From the NCBI RefSeq assembly GCF_049319665.1, contig NZ_JBMOUD010000012.1, positions 73,766-137,765 on the forward strand: a stretch of DNA of 64,000 nt, given 5' to 3'. The translations under genes and the position numbers were made by a program. The DNA is from JBMOUD01 sp049319665. Lineage in GTDB: Bacteria > Pseudomonadota > Gammaproteobacteria > Enterobacterales > Enterobacteriaceae. Position 1 is the first letter of the stretch, and each line of letters opens with the position of its first letter. Below, one piece after another: positions 53,501 to 62,346 of this stretch. The notes under the pieces are model-generated. The model saw nothing but the letters and a program-made list of their open reading frames with translations. It was not told the DNA's origin and did not search any database.

Positions 53501-56500
53501 GCCGCTGAACGTCAACGGTAAAATTGACCGTCAGGCCTTACCTAAGCCGCAGCAAACGGCAAGTCGAGCGATCCGCGAACCACAAACTGAACCAGAGCGG
53601 CTGATTTGCCAGGCCATCGCCTCGGTGCTATCCATCGAACATGTCGGCGCTGATGATGATTTCTTTGCGCTCGGCGGCGACAGTATTTCGGCGATGGGAC
53701 TGGGAACCGCGTTGCGGCATGCGGGTTATCTGCTGCGTCCGCGCGAAATTTTTGCTTTGCATACCCCGGCGCGGATGGCAAAAGAGATGCAGCCGCTGGC
53801 GAATAATCGTCGGGCCAATCAGGGCGTACAGCACGGGCCGGTGACTGGGTTGCCGATAGTACATTGGTTTGCCGGGCTGGGGGATATCAATCGTCGTTTT
53901 GCCCACGGCGTCTTCCTCAACGTCCCTGGCGAGCTGTGCGTCGAACAGGTACAACAGGCGTTAACTTGTCTTGCCGAGGCTCATCCGGTATTACGCGCCT
54001 CGACGCGTAATAATCAATTAGTGGTGGGAGAGCCGAGCCAGCGGCCCATTGTGGTTCACACACAATCGTCAACCGATATGTCGCCAGAGATGGCGGCTGA
54101 ACAGGCGTTTACTCTGGCGCTAGATGCGCTTGATCCCGCAGCGGGCGTGATGATGCAGGCGGTATTGCTACTCGATAAATCGATACCAGGCGATCTACCG
54201 TTACAAAACGATTTACCGTCACAAAACAGGCAACGTGCGGTTGGTTTAGTGCTGGTGATCCATCACTTAGCAATAGATGGCGTATCGTGGCGCGTGTTGC
54301 TTGATGAGTTACCGCAGGTGGCACAAGCGCTGATGCGTGGTGAAAAGCCAGTATTGCCAGCGGAAGAAACCTCGCTGCACGATTGGTCGGCGCGCCTGCT
54401 GGCGGATAGCACCATGCGTGACAAAGAGTTGCCATTCTGGCAATCGATGCTCAACGAATCGTTACCGCGGCTTGGTCTGCGCCAACTCAACTCATCGACC
54501 GACCGTCATGATACGCAGCGTGAACAGCGTATGCTGCTGAATACGGCGCTAACGACCGCGCTCCTTACCGAGTTACCGCGGGCGTATCAGGCCAATGTTG
54601 ATGAAGTGCTATTGTGTGTTTTATCTCTTGCCTGTCGTCAGCATTTTAATGCCAGCAAGCTACGTTTTACCTTTGAATCTCATGGCCGGGCCGATGTGGA
54701 TAACGGCATTGATTTAGCCCGGACTGTAGGCTGGCTTACCGCTGAATATCCGCTACTGATTAACCTAGACGGTCAGCAGCCGTCAGACGCCGTTCGTGCG
54801 GTAAAACGCGTGGTGCGTGCGGTATCGGATAAAGGTATTGGTTATGGTCAGCTGCGTTACCTCAATAGCAAACATGCCCAGACGCTAGCCGCTTTAGCTG
54901 AACGCAATGCGCCAGAAATCCTCTTCAATTATCTCGGGCGTTTCAGTCAAGCTGAAGGTGAATGGCAACCACAGCGAACACAACATGAGTTCCGCGATAC
55001 TTTCGCCGTTGCTCAGGATCGGCAGCAGATACTGACGCATGGGCTGGAAGTGAATATTTTTGTCGATGAGCAAAAAGCCGATGCACAGCTCGCGATTAAC
55101 TGGAGTTGGGTGCCGGGTATTTTTGAGCAGCAGGATATTACTGCACTGTTTGCGGGTATCGAGCAGGCGACACAAATTCTGTTGGCTTTCGCTCGACAAC
55201 AGCCTAATCAAGCGGCGGCGACCTTGGTGGCTGCGGATATCTCAATCGACGAGATAACGGACAAGGCGCTCTCAACGTTGGAAACACAATATGGTCCGCT
55301 CAACGCCGTATTGCCGCTGCTGCCGCTGCAAACCGGGTTGTTGTTCCATGCGCAAACTACCTCGAGTCAGGGCAGTTATAACTCACTGACTCGCCTGAGC
55401 CTCAGCGGAGAGCTGGAGGTTAACACACTACAAGCGGCACTCGAGGCGGTCGTCCGTCGCCATCCGCAATTAGCGGCACGTTTCGCTAGCGAGCAAGCGG
55501 CAGTACCGCTTCAACTGCTGCCGCACCTGTCTGCGGAGCAGATTTATTGGCAACTAGACTGCCAGCAATTACCCGCGTTGACTGCTGAACAAGAACGTTT
55601 GGCGTTAGCTGAGCTTGAGCAACAAGAGCTGGCGCGTGACTTGTTCAACCAGCCGCAGGCGATGTTGCATGCTTTGCTGGTACAGCATGGCTCGTCGGCT
55701 GAGCACAATGCCAATCGCTTTACACTGTTCCTCAACGCCCACCATCTTATTGTCGATGGTTGGTCTACACCGCTGGTGCTCAATGACCTGTTGACGGTGC
55801 TGCACGAAGGCGAACAGGCCTTGATGGCACCGCGTTCTCACTATGCTGATATCGTGCGCCAGTTGGCATCTCGTGACGGCGATGCATCTCGCCAACTTTG
55901 GGGGAAAGTGTTGCAAGATGCTCGGCCAACGCTGCTGTTTGGCAATCAGCCGGATGAAGATAAGGTTAGCGAAATTGAGCTCACGCTGGACCCGGTGCTG
56001 GAACGAGAACTGATGTTGCTGTGCCGCGAACGCGGCCTGACGTTAAACACGGTGATGCAGGGGATATGGGCGATGCAGTTGGCCAGTACCAGCGGCCAGT
56101 TTGATGTGGTCTTTGGTTCGCCGGTGTCTGGGCGGTTTGGTACGGTTGCCGGTGTTGAGGAACATGTTGGGTTATTCAGCAATACCTTGCCAGTGCGCGT
56201 TAAATTAGACGGACATCGTTCGCTGACCGAACAGCTGTTGGCATTGCAAACACAGCAGATTGAACTGCTCGAGCATGATGATTTAGGTCTGGGTGAAATC
56301 CAACATATTGCCGGGGCCGGAACCCTGTTTGATACGCTGCTGGTGGTGGAGAACTACCCTGATAATCAAACCTTGCTTGGCGGTTCTTGGCCGCTGCGTT
56401 GTGACGCGATCAACAACCGCGGTTATACCCACTACCCATTGACGCTACTGGTGCTTCCCGGTGAGCGCTTGCGTTTGCTGATGGAGTACCGCCAGTCGGT

Positions 56501-59204
56501 GACTCAGCCTCAGCGTTTTGCCGCGCGTTTACTGTCGCTGTTGGCGCAGTGGATCAACGATCCCGATTTGCCGTTGCAACATTGGCAGCTACAAACTCAG
56601 CCTGAGAAGATGCTGGTGGAGAAGTGCAATCAGACTGCGCGCCCGCTTATTGCCACTACCTTGCATCAAGCCATTGCACAACAATCCGCAAGCACGCCTG
56701 ATATTCTGGCGCTGTCGGATAATCAACATCGTTTGACCTATCGCCAGATGCAGCGACAAGTCGACCTGTTGGCCGAGCGTCTGATAATCACAGGCATCAA
56801 ACCGGGGGATATTGTTGCCGTCGCGCTACCGCGTTCGGTGCGTTTAAGCCTGTCGCTGGTGGCGATTGTGCAAGCCGGCGCGGCGTGGTTGCCGCTGGAT
56901 ACCGGTTATCCAGATGAACGTTTGGCTTATATGGTTGAAGATGCCAAGCCTGCGCTAATTATTACTGACGCTACGCTAAGTACTCGTTTTGAGAAACTGG
57001 CCCCGGTCCTGATCTTTGACACATTGGCTGAAAACCATCACCAGGTAGCACGGCGCGAGTGGCCGACCATTGATGTGCAACAAGCGGCATATGTGCTCTA
57101 CACCTCGGGGTCAACGGGGCGTCCGAAAGGCGTTGTCGTCAGTCACCAGGCGATCATTAACCGCTTGTACTGGATGCAAAATGAATATCCTCTTGCAACG
57201 GATGACGTTGTCTTACAAAAAACGCCGTGCAGCTTTGACGTTTCAGTGTGGGAGTTCTTCTGGCCATTGATGGTCGGGGCCCAGTTGGTGATGGCACCGC
57301 CAGAGGCACATCGCGATCCGCAGGTATTGGTACAACTGATTGATCACTATGCCGTCACTACCATGCACTTCGTGCCATCGATGCTAGCTATTTTTGTCGA
57401 AACCTTGGCAGAACAGGCATCTGAACCTCCTTGCCTTAGCCTGCGCCGGGTATTTTGTAGTGGGGAGGCCCTTTCTTGTGAACTGGCTTCGCGTTATCAG
57501 ACGTTAATTGCTGCACCGCTGCATAATCTTTACGGGCCAACAGAAGCGGCGGTAGATGTCACCTATCAACCGGCCTTTGGTACTGCGCTTGCCGAGTGTG
57601 AAGGGGCTGGCGTGCCGATTGGTCGCCCGGTGTGGAATACCCAACTCTATATTCTCGACTCATTATTGCGTCCGGTGCCGATTGGCAGCGCCGGCGATCT
57701 TTATCTGGGCGGTGTGCAACTGGCTGAAGGCTACTTGCGCCGCCCAGATTTAACCGCCCAGCGTTTTGTCGCCTCGCCTTTTGTTGAGGGAGAGCGTATG
57801 TATCGCACCGGTGATATTGCCCGCTGGCTGGAAAATGGTACGGTCGAGTATCTCGGACGCGGCGACGACCAGCTAAAAATTCGCGGTCAGCGCATTGAAC
57901 TGGGCGAAATCGAACAGGCTTTGTTGGCACAACAGGGCGTGGCGCAGGCGGCGGTACATGCGATTGATTTAGGCAACCAAGACACGCGTATTGGCGGGGC
58001 CGATGCTCGCCAACTGGTTGCCTGGTTAATTGCTCAGCCCGGCGTGACACTCGATATTGATCTCTTGCGCCAGTCACTAGCACAACGTCTGCCTGCGCAT
58101 ATGATGCCGGTCAGTTATGTCGTGACCGACGTTTTCCCGCTCAGCGCCAATGGCAAATTGGATCGCAAAGCATTACCGCGCCCGCAGCAGCATAAAAAGC
58201 AAGGTCGCGCGCCGGCCAATGAGCATGAACAGCAGCTTGTTACGCTGTTCTCGCAAATACTCGAGCGTGACGATATCTGCGCCGACGATGATTTCTTTGA
58301 GTTGGGCGGTCATTCGCTGTTGGCGATGCGTCTGGCGGGTGAAGCCCGTCGTCATTTGGGCTTCCCGCTATCCGTTGGCCAGATTATGGCGGCGCGCAGT
58401 GTGGAGAACATTGCGCGGCTGTTAGCTGACAAGCAACTGGCTGGGTCAGAGGAGAGTCGGGGGCTGGGAGAAAGTATGCTATTGCGTACCGGTCATGGCC
58501 CGGCGCTGTTCTGCCTGCACCCAGCATCTGGTTTCGCCTGGCAGTATTCTGCATTGACCCGCTACATCTCAGGCAAGTTCCCGATTGTCGGCCTACAGTC
58601 GCCAAGGCCCAATGGCGTGATTGCCAGCTGCGATAATTTAGCGCAGATGGTTGAGCGTCATTTAGTGACGCTGCGTCGTTTACAACCGCAGGGGCCGTAT
58701 TACCTGCTGGGCTATTCACTGGGTGGCACCTTGGCGCATGCCATGGCGGCACGCCTGCAACAGCAAGGGGAGCAGGTGGCGTTTCTCGGCATGTTGGATA
58801 CTTATCCACCAGAAGGGCAAGACTGGACCGGGCCGAGCGAGGAACAGGCACAGCAGGAAGTGGCGCAAGAACAGGCAGAGTTCCTGGCGGCGGAAGAAGA
58901 AACCGACGCGGTGTTACTGGCTGAGAAAGAGGCGATGTTTGCCACCATCGTTGCTAACTATAAAGACGCCGTCCGACATTTATCTGCCGCCAGCAGCGCG
59001 CGTTTCAATGGCAACGCTACGCTATTTGTTGCCCGCAAAACTCTGCCCGCCGAGATGGATATCGAGGCGACCTGGGCACCTTTCGTCGAGGGATTAACCT
59101 GCTATCACCAGGATTGCGAACATGCAGATATTCTTTCACCGGCATCGTTGGAGAATCTGGGGCCGTTGTTAGATAGCTTGTTAGCTCAGCAATTGACCTT
59201 GTAA
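50595..59204 (+). CDS. Dimodular siderophore NRPS, C-A-T-E-C-A-T-TE (chrysobactin/vanchrobactin type)
   Basis: 2,869 residues, about twice EntF (1,293). Order seen: C1 (HHLTLDG at 153-159); A1 (YTSGSTGRPKG near 630, NYYGPSEYT near 777, NGKID near 974); T1 with GGDS near 1026; an epimerisation domain (HHLAIDGVSW near 1223, NYLGRF near 1445); C2 (HHLIVDG near 1716); A2 (YTSGSTGRPKG near 2166, FDVSVWEFF, NLYGPTEAAVD); T2 with GGHS near 2570; and a thioesterase (GYSLGG near 2706, His near 2842). A2 reads as the EntF serine code (D,V,W,H,F,S,L,V,D,K). A1 is different, with acidic pocket residues (about D,S,E,S,M,G,Y,V,D,K by hand alignment), suggesting a basic amino acid. Inferred product: DHB-D-(Lys/Arg/Orn?)-L-Ser, possibly cyclotrimerised. 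Confidence 0.9.
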   Translation: MSETLLVPAITAEYQEYPLVAAQPGIWVADQIARRRNSFAVAHYTQLPGNIDRQALDLAIRQGLAEADTVQARFYESANGIPVQQLPQYIDAKRVHAPEWLDFSQQQDGESAALALMAEDLAQDLPADGERALYRHVVIRVSDDCWFWYQRFHHLTLDGFSFDAITRRIADIYQALRSGRALTASPFTPFSVVVEEYLNWLESPAKERSAQFWRQHLQALPPTLSLASETCHVEAGARPLKQSVALPASVLANLQNNAALQQQQPADIVTAALAIYLARMSGETHLSIGFPFMRRMGSQALSAIGPVVNVLPLQLTITADMSLIEVCQSVVAEIKLVRRHQRYEAEQIKRDLGLVGAEQELYGPVVNVKVYHSELAFDGQPALTHTLAMGPVDDLEFELGFREGELSLSLVANPEKYTPRTLQYHAERIAHLLQQLVAQPQQIISALPLLSESELQDLFSWGRGVELFPPAGAISIIDMLLTRVEQQPDALAVVCGRESLTYRQLANRVMQLARVLIAKGIGAEDVVAIGIPRSVDTLVALFGVLASGAAYMPLDLDYPRERLALMCDDASPVMLLTHMDTQEKMPALAQVLCLDDARCRALCDAASSQPLTDAERKTPLHGAHLAYMIYTSGSTGRPKGVMSTHRGLLNLFLSHQATLFGPAIAKYQAKHARRMRAGHTASFSFDSSWEPLFCMIMGCELQIFDEELRRDAWALLEQTKQTPVDLLDITPSFFSQMIDSGLFDDGYPLPSFVMIGGEAATPTLWNLMQQHPEVEIHNYYGPSEYTVDTLGANVNAAEQPVIGRPLANTEVWLLDKDLQPVPVGTAGELYISGAGIARGYLRRPDLTAARFVANPFQAGEVMYRTGDLMRWRSDGQLTFIGRTDHQIKVRGFRVELGEVESALVALPQVGRAVVIAESVGATHRLIGYCSVQDAALRNSPTVQAQLLSELALSLPDYMVPAILVVMEELPLNVNGKIDRQALPKPQQTASRAIREPQTEPERLICQAIASVLSIEHVGADDDFFALGGDSISAMGLGTALRHAGYLLRPREIFALHTPARMAKEMQPLANNRRANQGVQHGPVTGLPIVHWFAGLGDINRRFAHGVFLNVPGELCVEQVQQALTCLAEAHPVLRASTRNNQLVVGEPSQRPIVVHTQSSTDMSPEMAAEQAFTLALDALDPAAGVMMQAVLLLDKSIPGDLPLQNDLPSQNRQRAVGLVLVIHHLAIDGVSWRVLLDELPQVAQALMRGEKPVLPAEETSLHDWSARLLADSTMRDKELPFWQSMLNESLPRLGLRQLNSSTDRHDTQREQRMLLNTALTTALLTELPRAYQANVDEVLLCVLSLACRQHFNASKLRFTFESHGRADVDNGIDLARTVGWLTAEYPLLINLDGQQPSDAVRAVKRVVRAVSDKGIGYGQLRYLNSKHAQTLAALAERNAPEILFNYLGRFSQAEGEWQPQRTQHEFRDTFAVAQDRQQILTHGLEVNIFVDEQKADAQLAINWSWVPGIFEQQDITALFAGIEQATQILLAFARQQPNQAAATLVAADISIDEITDKALSTLETQYGPLNAVLPLLPLQTGLLFHAQTTSSQGSYNSLTRLSLSGELEVNTLQAALEAVVRRHPQLAARFASEQAAVPLQLLPHLSAEQIYWQLDCQQLPALTAEQERLALAELEQQELARDLFNQPQAMLHALLVQHGSSAEHNANRFTLFLNAHHLIVDGWSTPLVLNDLLTVLHEGEQALMAPRSHYADIVRQLASRDGDASRQLWGKVLQDARPTLLFGNQPDEDKVSEIELTLDPVLERELMLLCRERGLTLNTVMQGIWAMQLASTSGQFDVVFGSPVSGRFGTVAGVEEHVGLFSNTLPVRVKLDGHRSLTEQLLALQTQQIELLEHDDLGLGEIQHIAGAGTLFDTLLVVENYPDNQTLLGGSWPLRCDAINNRGYTHYPLTLLVLPGERLRLLMEYRQSVTQPQRFAARLLSLLAQWINDPDLPLQHWQLQTQPEKMLVEKCNQTARPLIATTLHQAIAQQSASTPDILALSDNQHRLTYRQMQRQVDLLAERLIITGIKPGDIVAVALPRSVRLSLSLVAIVQAGAAWLPLDTGYPDERLAYMVEDAKPALIITDATLSTRFEKLAPVLIFDTLAENHHQVARREWPTIDVQQAAYVLYTSGSTGRPKGVVVSHQAIINRLYWMQNEYPLATDDVVLQKTPCSFDVSVWEFFWPLMVGAQLVMAPPEAHRDPQVLVQLIDHYAVTTMHFVPSMLAIFVETLAEQASEPPCLSLRRVFCSGEALSCELASRYQTLIAAPLHNLYGPTEAAVDVTYQPAFGTALAECEGAGVPIGRPVWNTQLYILDSLLRPVPIGSAGDLYLGGVQLAEGYLRRPDLTAQRFVASPFVEGERMYRTGDIARWLENGTVEYLGRGDDQLKIRGQRIELGEIEQALLAQQGVAQAAVHAIDLGNQDTRIGGADARQLVAWLIAQPGVTLDIDLLRQSLAQRLPAHMMPVSYVVTDVFPLSANGKLDRKALPRPQQHKKQGRAPANEHEQQLVTLFSQILERDDICADDDFFELGGHSLLAMRLAGEARRHLGFPLSVGQIMAARSVENIARLLADKQLAGSEESRGLGESMLLRTGHGPALFCLHPASGFAWQYSALTRYISGKFPIVGLQSPRPNGVIASCDNLAQMVERHLVTLRRLQPQGPYYLLGYSLGGTLAHAMAARLQQQGEQVAFLGMLDTYPPEGQDWTGPSEEQAQQEVAQEQAEFLAAEEETDAVLLAEKEAMFATIVANYKDAVRHLSAASSARFNGNATLFVARKTLPAEMDIEATWAPFVEGLTCYHQDCEHADILSPASLENLGPLLDSLLAQQLTL

Positions 59205-59213
59205 ACACTCATC

Positions 59214-59236
59214 CCCGGCGAGCGCTGTTCGCCGGG
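59214..59236 (+). terminator. Hairpin after the NRPS gene
   Basis: The perfect 8-bp GC stem cccggcga / tcgccggg with a 7-base loop has no T-run, so it may be an attenuator or processing site before entS. A second weaker inverted repeat (tctcgag / ctcgaga) follows near 59265-59295. Confidence 0.45.
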
Positions 59237-59323
59237 AGCCTAGCGTTGCTGGCCTATGCGACGTTCTCGAGTGCTAATTGACTGGCGCTCGAGATAATAT
59301 TGAACACTTATATTTGGAACATC

Positions 59324-60601
59324 ATGGCTAAACCCTCTTTTCTCCTTGATTTTAGTTTGCTCAAGAACAATGCCCATTTCCGCGCTATCTTCTGTGCCAG
59401 AATGCTCTCGGTATTCTCGCTAGGGATGTTGGCGGTTGGGGTACCGATTCAAATCCAGAGTATGACCGGTTCGACGCTACAAGTGGGTGTCGCCGTTGCG
59501 CTCGATGGTTTGGGTATGTTTATTGGTCTGATGCTCGGTGGTGTGCTGGCCGACCGTTACGATCGGCGCAAATTGATTCTCTTTGCCCGCGGCACCTGTG
59601 GGATTGGTTTTGTTGCGTTGAGCCTCAACGCATTTTCGGCTTCCCCTTCGCTGTGGGCGCTCTATTTACTGGCGGCATGGGACGGCTTTTTTGGCGCATT
59701 AGGCATGACGGCGTTGATGGCGGTGATCCCGTTGATCGTGGGGCGAGGCAATTTGGCAGCGGCAGGTGCGCTTAGCATGTTGACCGTGCGACTGGGCGCG
59801 ATTCTGGCGCCTGCGCTGGGCGGGGTGATTATTGTCTTCGCGGGTGTCGGTGCCGCGTTTGCGGTGGCCGCCGTGGGAACGTTAGCCACGCTGATTCCGC
59901 TGACACGTTTGCCTTCTTTGCAGCCAGAACCCCAGGAGCCGGAACATCCACTGCGCGCGTTAGCCAGCGGTGTACAGTATGTTTGTCGACATAAAATTGT
60001 TGGTTCGGTCGTGCTGTTAGGCATGCTGATGAGTATTGTCGGCGCGGTGAGGGTGTTATTCCCAGCCTTGGCACAAGACTCCTATCATGTGGACAGTTCA
60101 GCGATTGGTTTGATGTATTCTGCGGTACCGCTAGGGGCCATGCTTGGGGCCTTTACCAGCGGTTGGGTACCGGGTTTCTCCCGTCCAGGTTTGTTGATGC
60201 TCGTCTCGGCAATTTGCGCCTTTTTGGCTATTGCTTCGCTTGGCATGTTCGCTAGCCTGATACCTGCACTGATTGCTCTGGTTTGTTATGGCTATGCCAA
60301 TGCGATTGCCTCTTTGCTGCAATTTATGCTGATTCAGAGTAATACGCCGGATCATTTGTTGGGTAGGGTGAACAGTTTGGGAACCGCACAGGATGTGACC
60401 GGGGATTCGCTGGGTGCGCTGGGATTGGGCGTAGTGGGGCGGGTTCTTGCCCCGCTGATGAGCGTATTGTTTTTTGGTTCGTTCGCTGCGCTGCTTGGCC
60501 TGTTGGTCGCCGCCAGCGTGCGTACTTTACGCGACTACCGGCGACAGGATGACATTATCGACGTCGATGAGCAGCCAGAACAGGCCAACAGCCACCCTTA
60601 A
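59324..60601 (+). CDS. entS: Siderophore exporter EntS (MFS)
   Basis: 425 residues from MAKPSFLLDFSLLKNNAHFRAIF; an ATG eight codons earlier is possible. It is a twelve-helix MFS_3 protein whose sequence tracks E. coli EntS: MFIGLMLGGVLADRYDRRKLILFARGTCGIGF, YLLAAWDGFFGALGMTAL, LTVRLGAILAP, and the late TPDHLLGRVNSLGTAQDVTGDSLGALGL. It should export the product of the preceding NRPS across the inner membrane. It is convergent with fepB with only 12 bases between stops. Confidence 0.92.
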   Translation: MAKPSFLLDFSLLKNNAHFRAIFCARMLSVFSLGMLAVGVPIQIQSMTGSTLQVGVAVALDGLGMFIGLMLGGVLADRYDRRKLILFARGTCGIGFVALSLNAFSASPSLWALYLLAAWDGFFGALGMTALMAVIPLIVGRGNLAAAGALSMLTVRLGAILAPALGGVIIVFAGVGAAFAVAAVGTLATLIPLTRLPSLQPEPQEPEHPLRALASGVQYVCRHKIVGSVVLLGMLMSIVGAVRVLFPALAQDSYHVDSSAIGLMYSAVPLGAMLGAFTSGWVPGFSRPGLLMLVSAICAFLAIASLGMFASLIPALIALVCYGYANAIASLLQFMLIQSNTPDHLLGRVNSLGTAQDVTGDSLGALGLGVVGRVLAPLMSVLFFGSFAALLGLLVAASVRTLRDYRRQDDIIDVDEQPEQANSHP

Positions 60602-60613
60602 GCATTGATTTGA

Positions 60614-61606
60614 TTATTTCGTCGCGCCAAATTGACGTTCGATACTGTCGAGCATATTGCTGGCGCTGTAATAATCGAGGCGGAAGGTATCCATCCCCAT
60701 GGCATATATGTGATGCCCAAGTACCGCATCAATATGCACGAGGAAAGGGTTGGCGCTAAATTTTTCAACGGTGCGGTCATCGGCAGAAAATAGCAGGACG
60801 CTTTTTCCCGTTACCGCACTGGCCATGTTCTCACCGCTAGTTTGAATAATATCATTGCGTATCCCCATCCCCGTTTCTGCATTAAAGCCTGCCTGTGGCT
60901 GCGCCAGCGTGAAACCAAGCTCAGTCAACAATTGGCCTTGAGCCGAAACGGGTGTCCAAATATTCATACCGCGGCCGTCTTCATAATAAACCAGCGCTGA
61001 GGTGGGCTGTGGCGGCAAGGTAATATTCTTTTTCACGGTTTGTACGCGTTGCTCAAAGTGAGCAATAACATCCTGTGCATCCTTTTCATGACCGGTTATC
61101 TCGCCCAGCTGCAGCGTAAGTTGTTGCCAGCTTTTGTCGCCATAATCAATCACCAGAGTCGGCGCGATAGCGGAAAGCTGGCTGTAAAGTTTGAGCGCTG
61201 AATCCCCACCGGTAGCGGCGATAATAATTAAGTCGGGAGCCTGCGCGGCAATCGCTTCGGCATTCGGTTCACTAATATACAGCGCCTGTAAATTGCGTGC
61301 CTTTGCCACTTTACTCCATTGAGTGAAGAAGCCTTGGCTGTCCGAGACGGTGGAATTACGTGCTGTTGCGCCCGAACCGACCAGCGGAGCATTAACGGCA
61401 AGCAATGGGCCAGTTAGCGTAACGCTGGTGGAAACAATACGTTCAGGGGCATGTTGCAAGGTCACGGGTCCTTTAGCCGTTTCTACCGTGCGGGGCCAAC
61501 TTGCTGATTGCGCTGGCTTATCTTCGGCATGGCTGGGGAAGCTAAAGAGAGAAAAGAGAGCTAGCAGCAACATGGCGTAGTGTTTGGGCAGGACAGATAA
61601 ATTCAT
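60614..61606 (-). CDS. fepB: Ferric catecholate siderophore periplasmic binding protein FepB
   Basis: 330 residues. Signal peptide residues 1-27 (FPSHA/ED), then a Fe-siderophore binding domain: WPRTVETAKGPVTLQHAPERIVSTSVTLTGPLLA, SEPNAEAIAAQAPDLIIIAATGGDS, and the terminal YYSASNMLDSIERQFG. E. coli FepB has 318 residues. It carries the ferric siderophore from the receptor to FepDGC, which is not in the window. No clear Fur box was seen in the 61607-61836 upstream region. Confidence 0.93.
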   Translation of the reverse strand: MNLSVLPKHYAMLLLALFSLFSFPSHAEDKPAQSASWPRTVETAKGPVTLQHAPERIVSTSVTLTGPLLAVNAPLVGSGATARNSTVSDSQGFFTQWSKVAKARNLQALYISEPNAEAIAAQAPDLIIIAATGGDSALKLYSQLSAIAPTLVIDYGDKSWQQLTLQLGEITGHEKDAQDVIAHFEQRVQTVKKNITLPPQPTSALVYYEDGRGMNIWTPVSAQGQLLTELGFTLAQPQAGFNAETGMGIRNDIIQTSGENMASAVTGKSVLLFSADDRTVEKFSANPFLVHIDAVLGHHIYAMGMDTFRLDYYSASNMLDSIERQFGATK

Positions 61607-61836
61607 CGGTTTTCATTCCATTGCTAAAACGCATCATAAGACAGACTTAACCCTGAAACGGTACTCAGTATGTTTGCTGAGTTTTTCCAAAAGGAATTAT
61701 TCCCCGCGAAGGAGTAAGGGTTTATCTGATTAAAATTAGAGGGTTATCTACTTTGTTGAGTATAGCTTATGTTGTTTTTTACGGCAGGTTTTTAGCGCAA
61801 ATTTGCCGCATGAAATCCGAGCGGGGATAAAGTGAT

Positions 61837-61866
61837 CCCATTCGAAAAATATCGCTTTCGAATGGG
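61837..61866 (-). terminator. Hairpin just downstream of the flxA-like gene
   Basis: A perfect 11-bp stem (cccattcgaaa / tttcgaatggg) with an 8-base loop, starting 7 bases after the stop codon. No strong T-run. Confidence 0.55.
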
Positions 61867-61873
61867 TTATCGA

Positions 61874-62227
61874 TTAGAGATAGATATCGATTTTATGTTT
61901 TTTATTTTTCTGATCTATTCCACTCACGTCAGCCGAAGCATTTTTGACTGCTTCTTGCTCTGCTTTTTCCTGAGCTTTCTTAGCATCTTGCTGAATGAGT
62001 TGATTGATTTGTTGCTGCAATAGCTGTATCTGCTCTTGCAGCGCTGCCGTTTGTTTGCGAATGACATCTAGCGGCAGCCCACTTGTGGCCAAATCTTTTA
62101 TTTGTTGGGTTAGTTTGAGAATTTGTGCATTTAATCGGGAAATTTTTGCCGCCGTACTGTTCCCACTCTCGCCAGTGGCAGAGTGAGCGTTGCCGACTTT
62201 AGGTGGATCTACGCTGATGCTGGTCAT
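61874..62227 (-). CDS. FlxA-like protein, flagellar-regulon
   Basis: A 117-residue, highly helical protein: a polar N-terminus (residues 1-25), then coiled-coil heptads from about 27 to 95 (ISRLNAQILKLTQQIKDL, LQEQIQLLQQQINQLIQQ), ending in KIDIYL, which resembles the C-terminal VDIYI of E. coli FlxA. FlxA is a late flagellar (FliA-dependent) gene product of unknown function. A near-consensus sigma-28 promoter lies 30 bases upstream of the ATG, strongly supporting membership. Confidence 0.8.
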   Translation of the reverse strand: MTSISVDPPKVGNAHSATGESGNSTAAKISRLNAQILKLTQQIKDLATSGLPLDVIRKQTAALQEQIQLLQQQINQLIQQDAKKAQEKAEQEAVKNASADVSGIDQKNKKHKIDIYL

Positions 62228-62256
62228 AATATGCCCTTATATTTATGTTACGAAAT

Positions 62257-62283
62257 ATATCGGCTGGCAGCAGAAAAACTTGA
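62257..62283 (-). promoter_or_regulatory. Sigma-28 (FliA) promoter of the flxA-like gene
   Basis: On the minus strand, TCAAGTTT, 11 bases, then GCCGATAT: seven of eight in each box, correct spacing, 30 bases before the ATG. Confidence 0.8.
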
Positions 62284-62346
62284 GAGCTTTCACGATCCCT
62301 TTATGATCGATGGTATTAACAGGTAATGAAAAGTCGTTGTGTTGTT

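Noticed and set aside
50595..59204. Annotation as plain enterobactin synthetase EntF
   Set aside because: It is twice as long, has two A domains of different pocket type, and contains an epimerisation domain.
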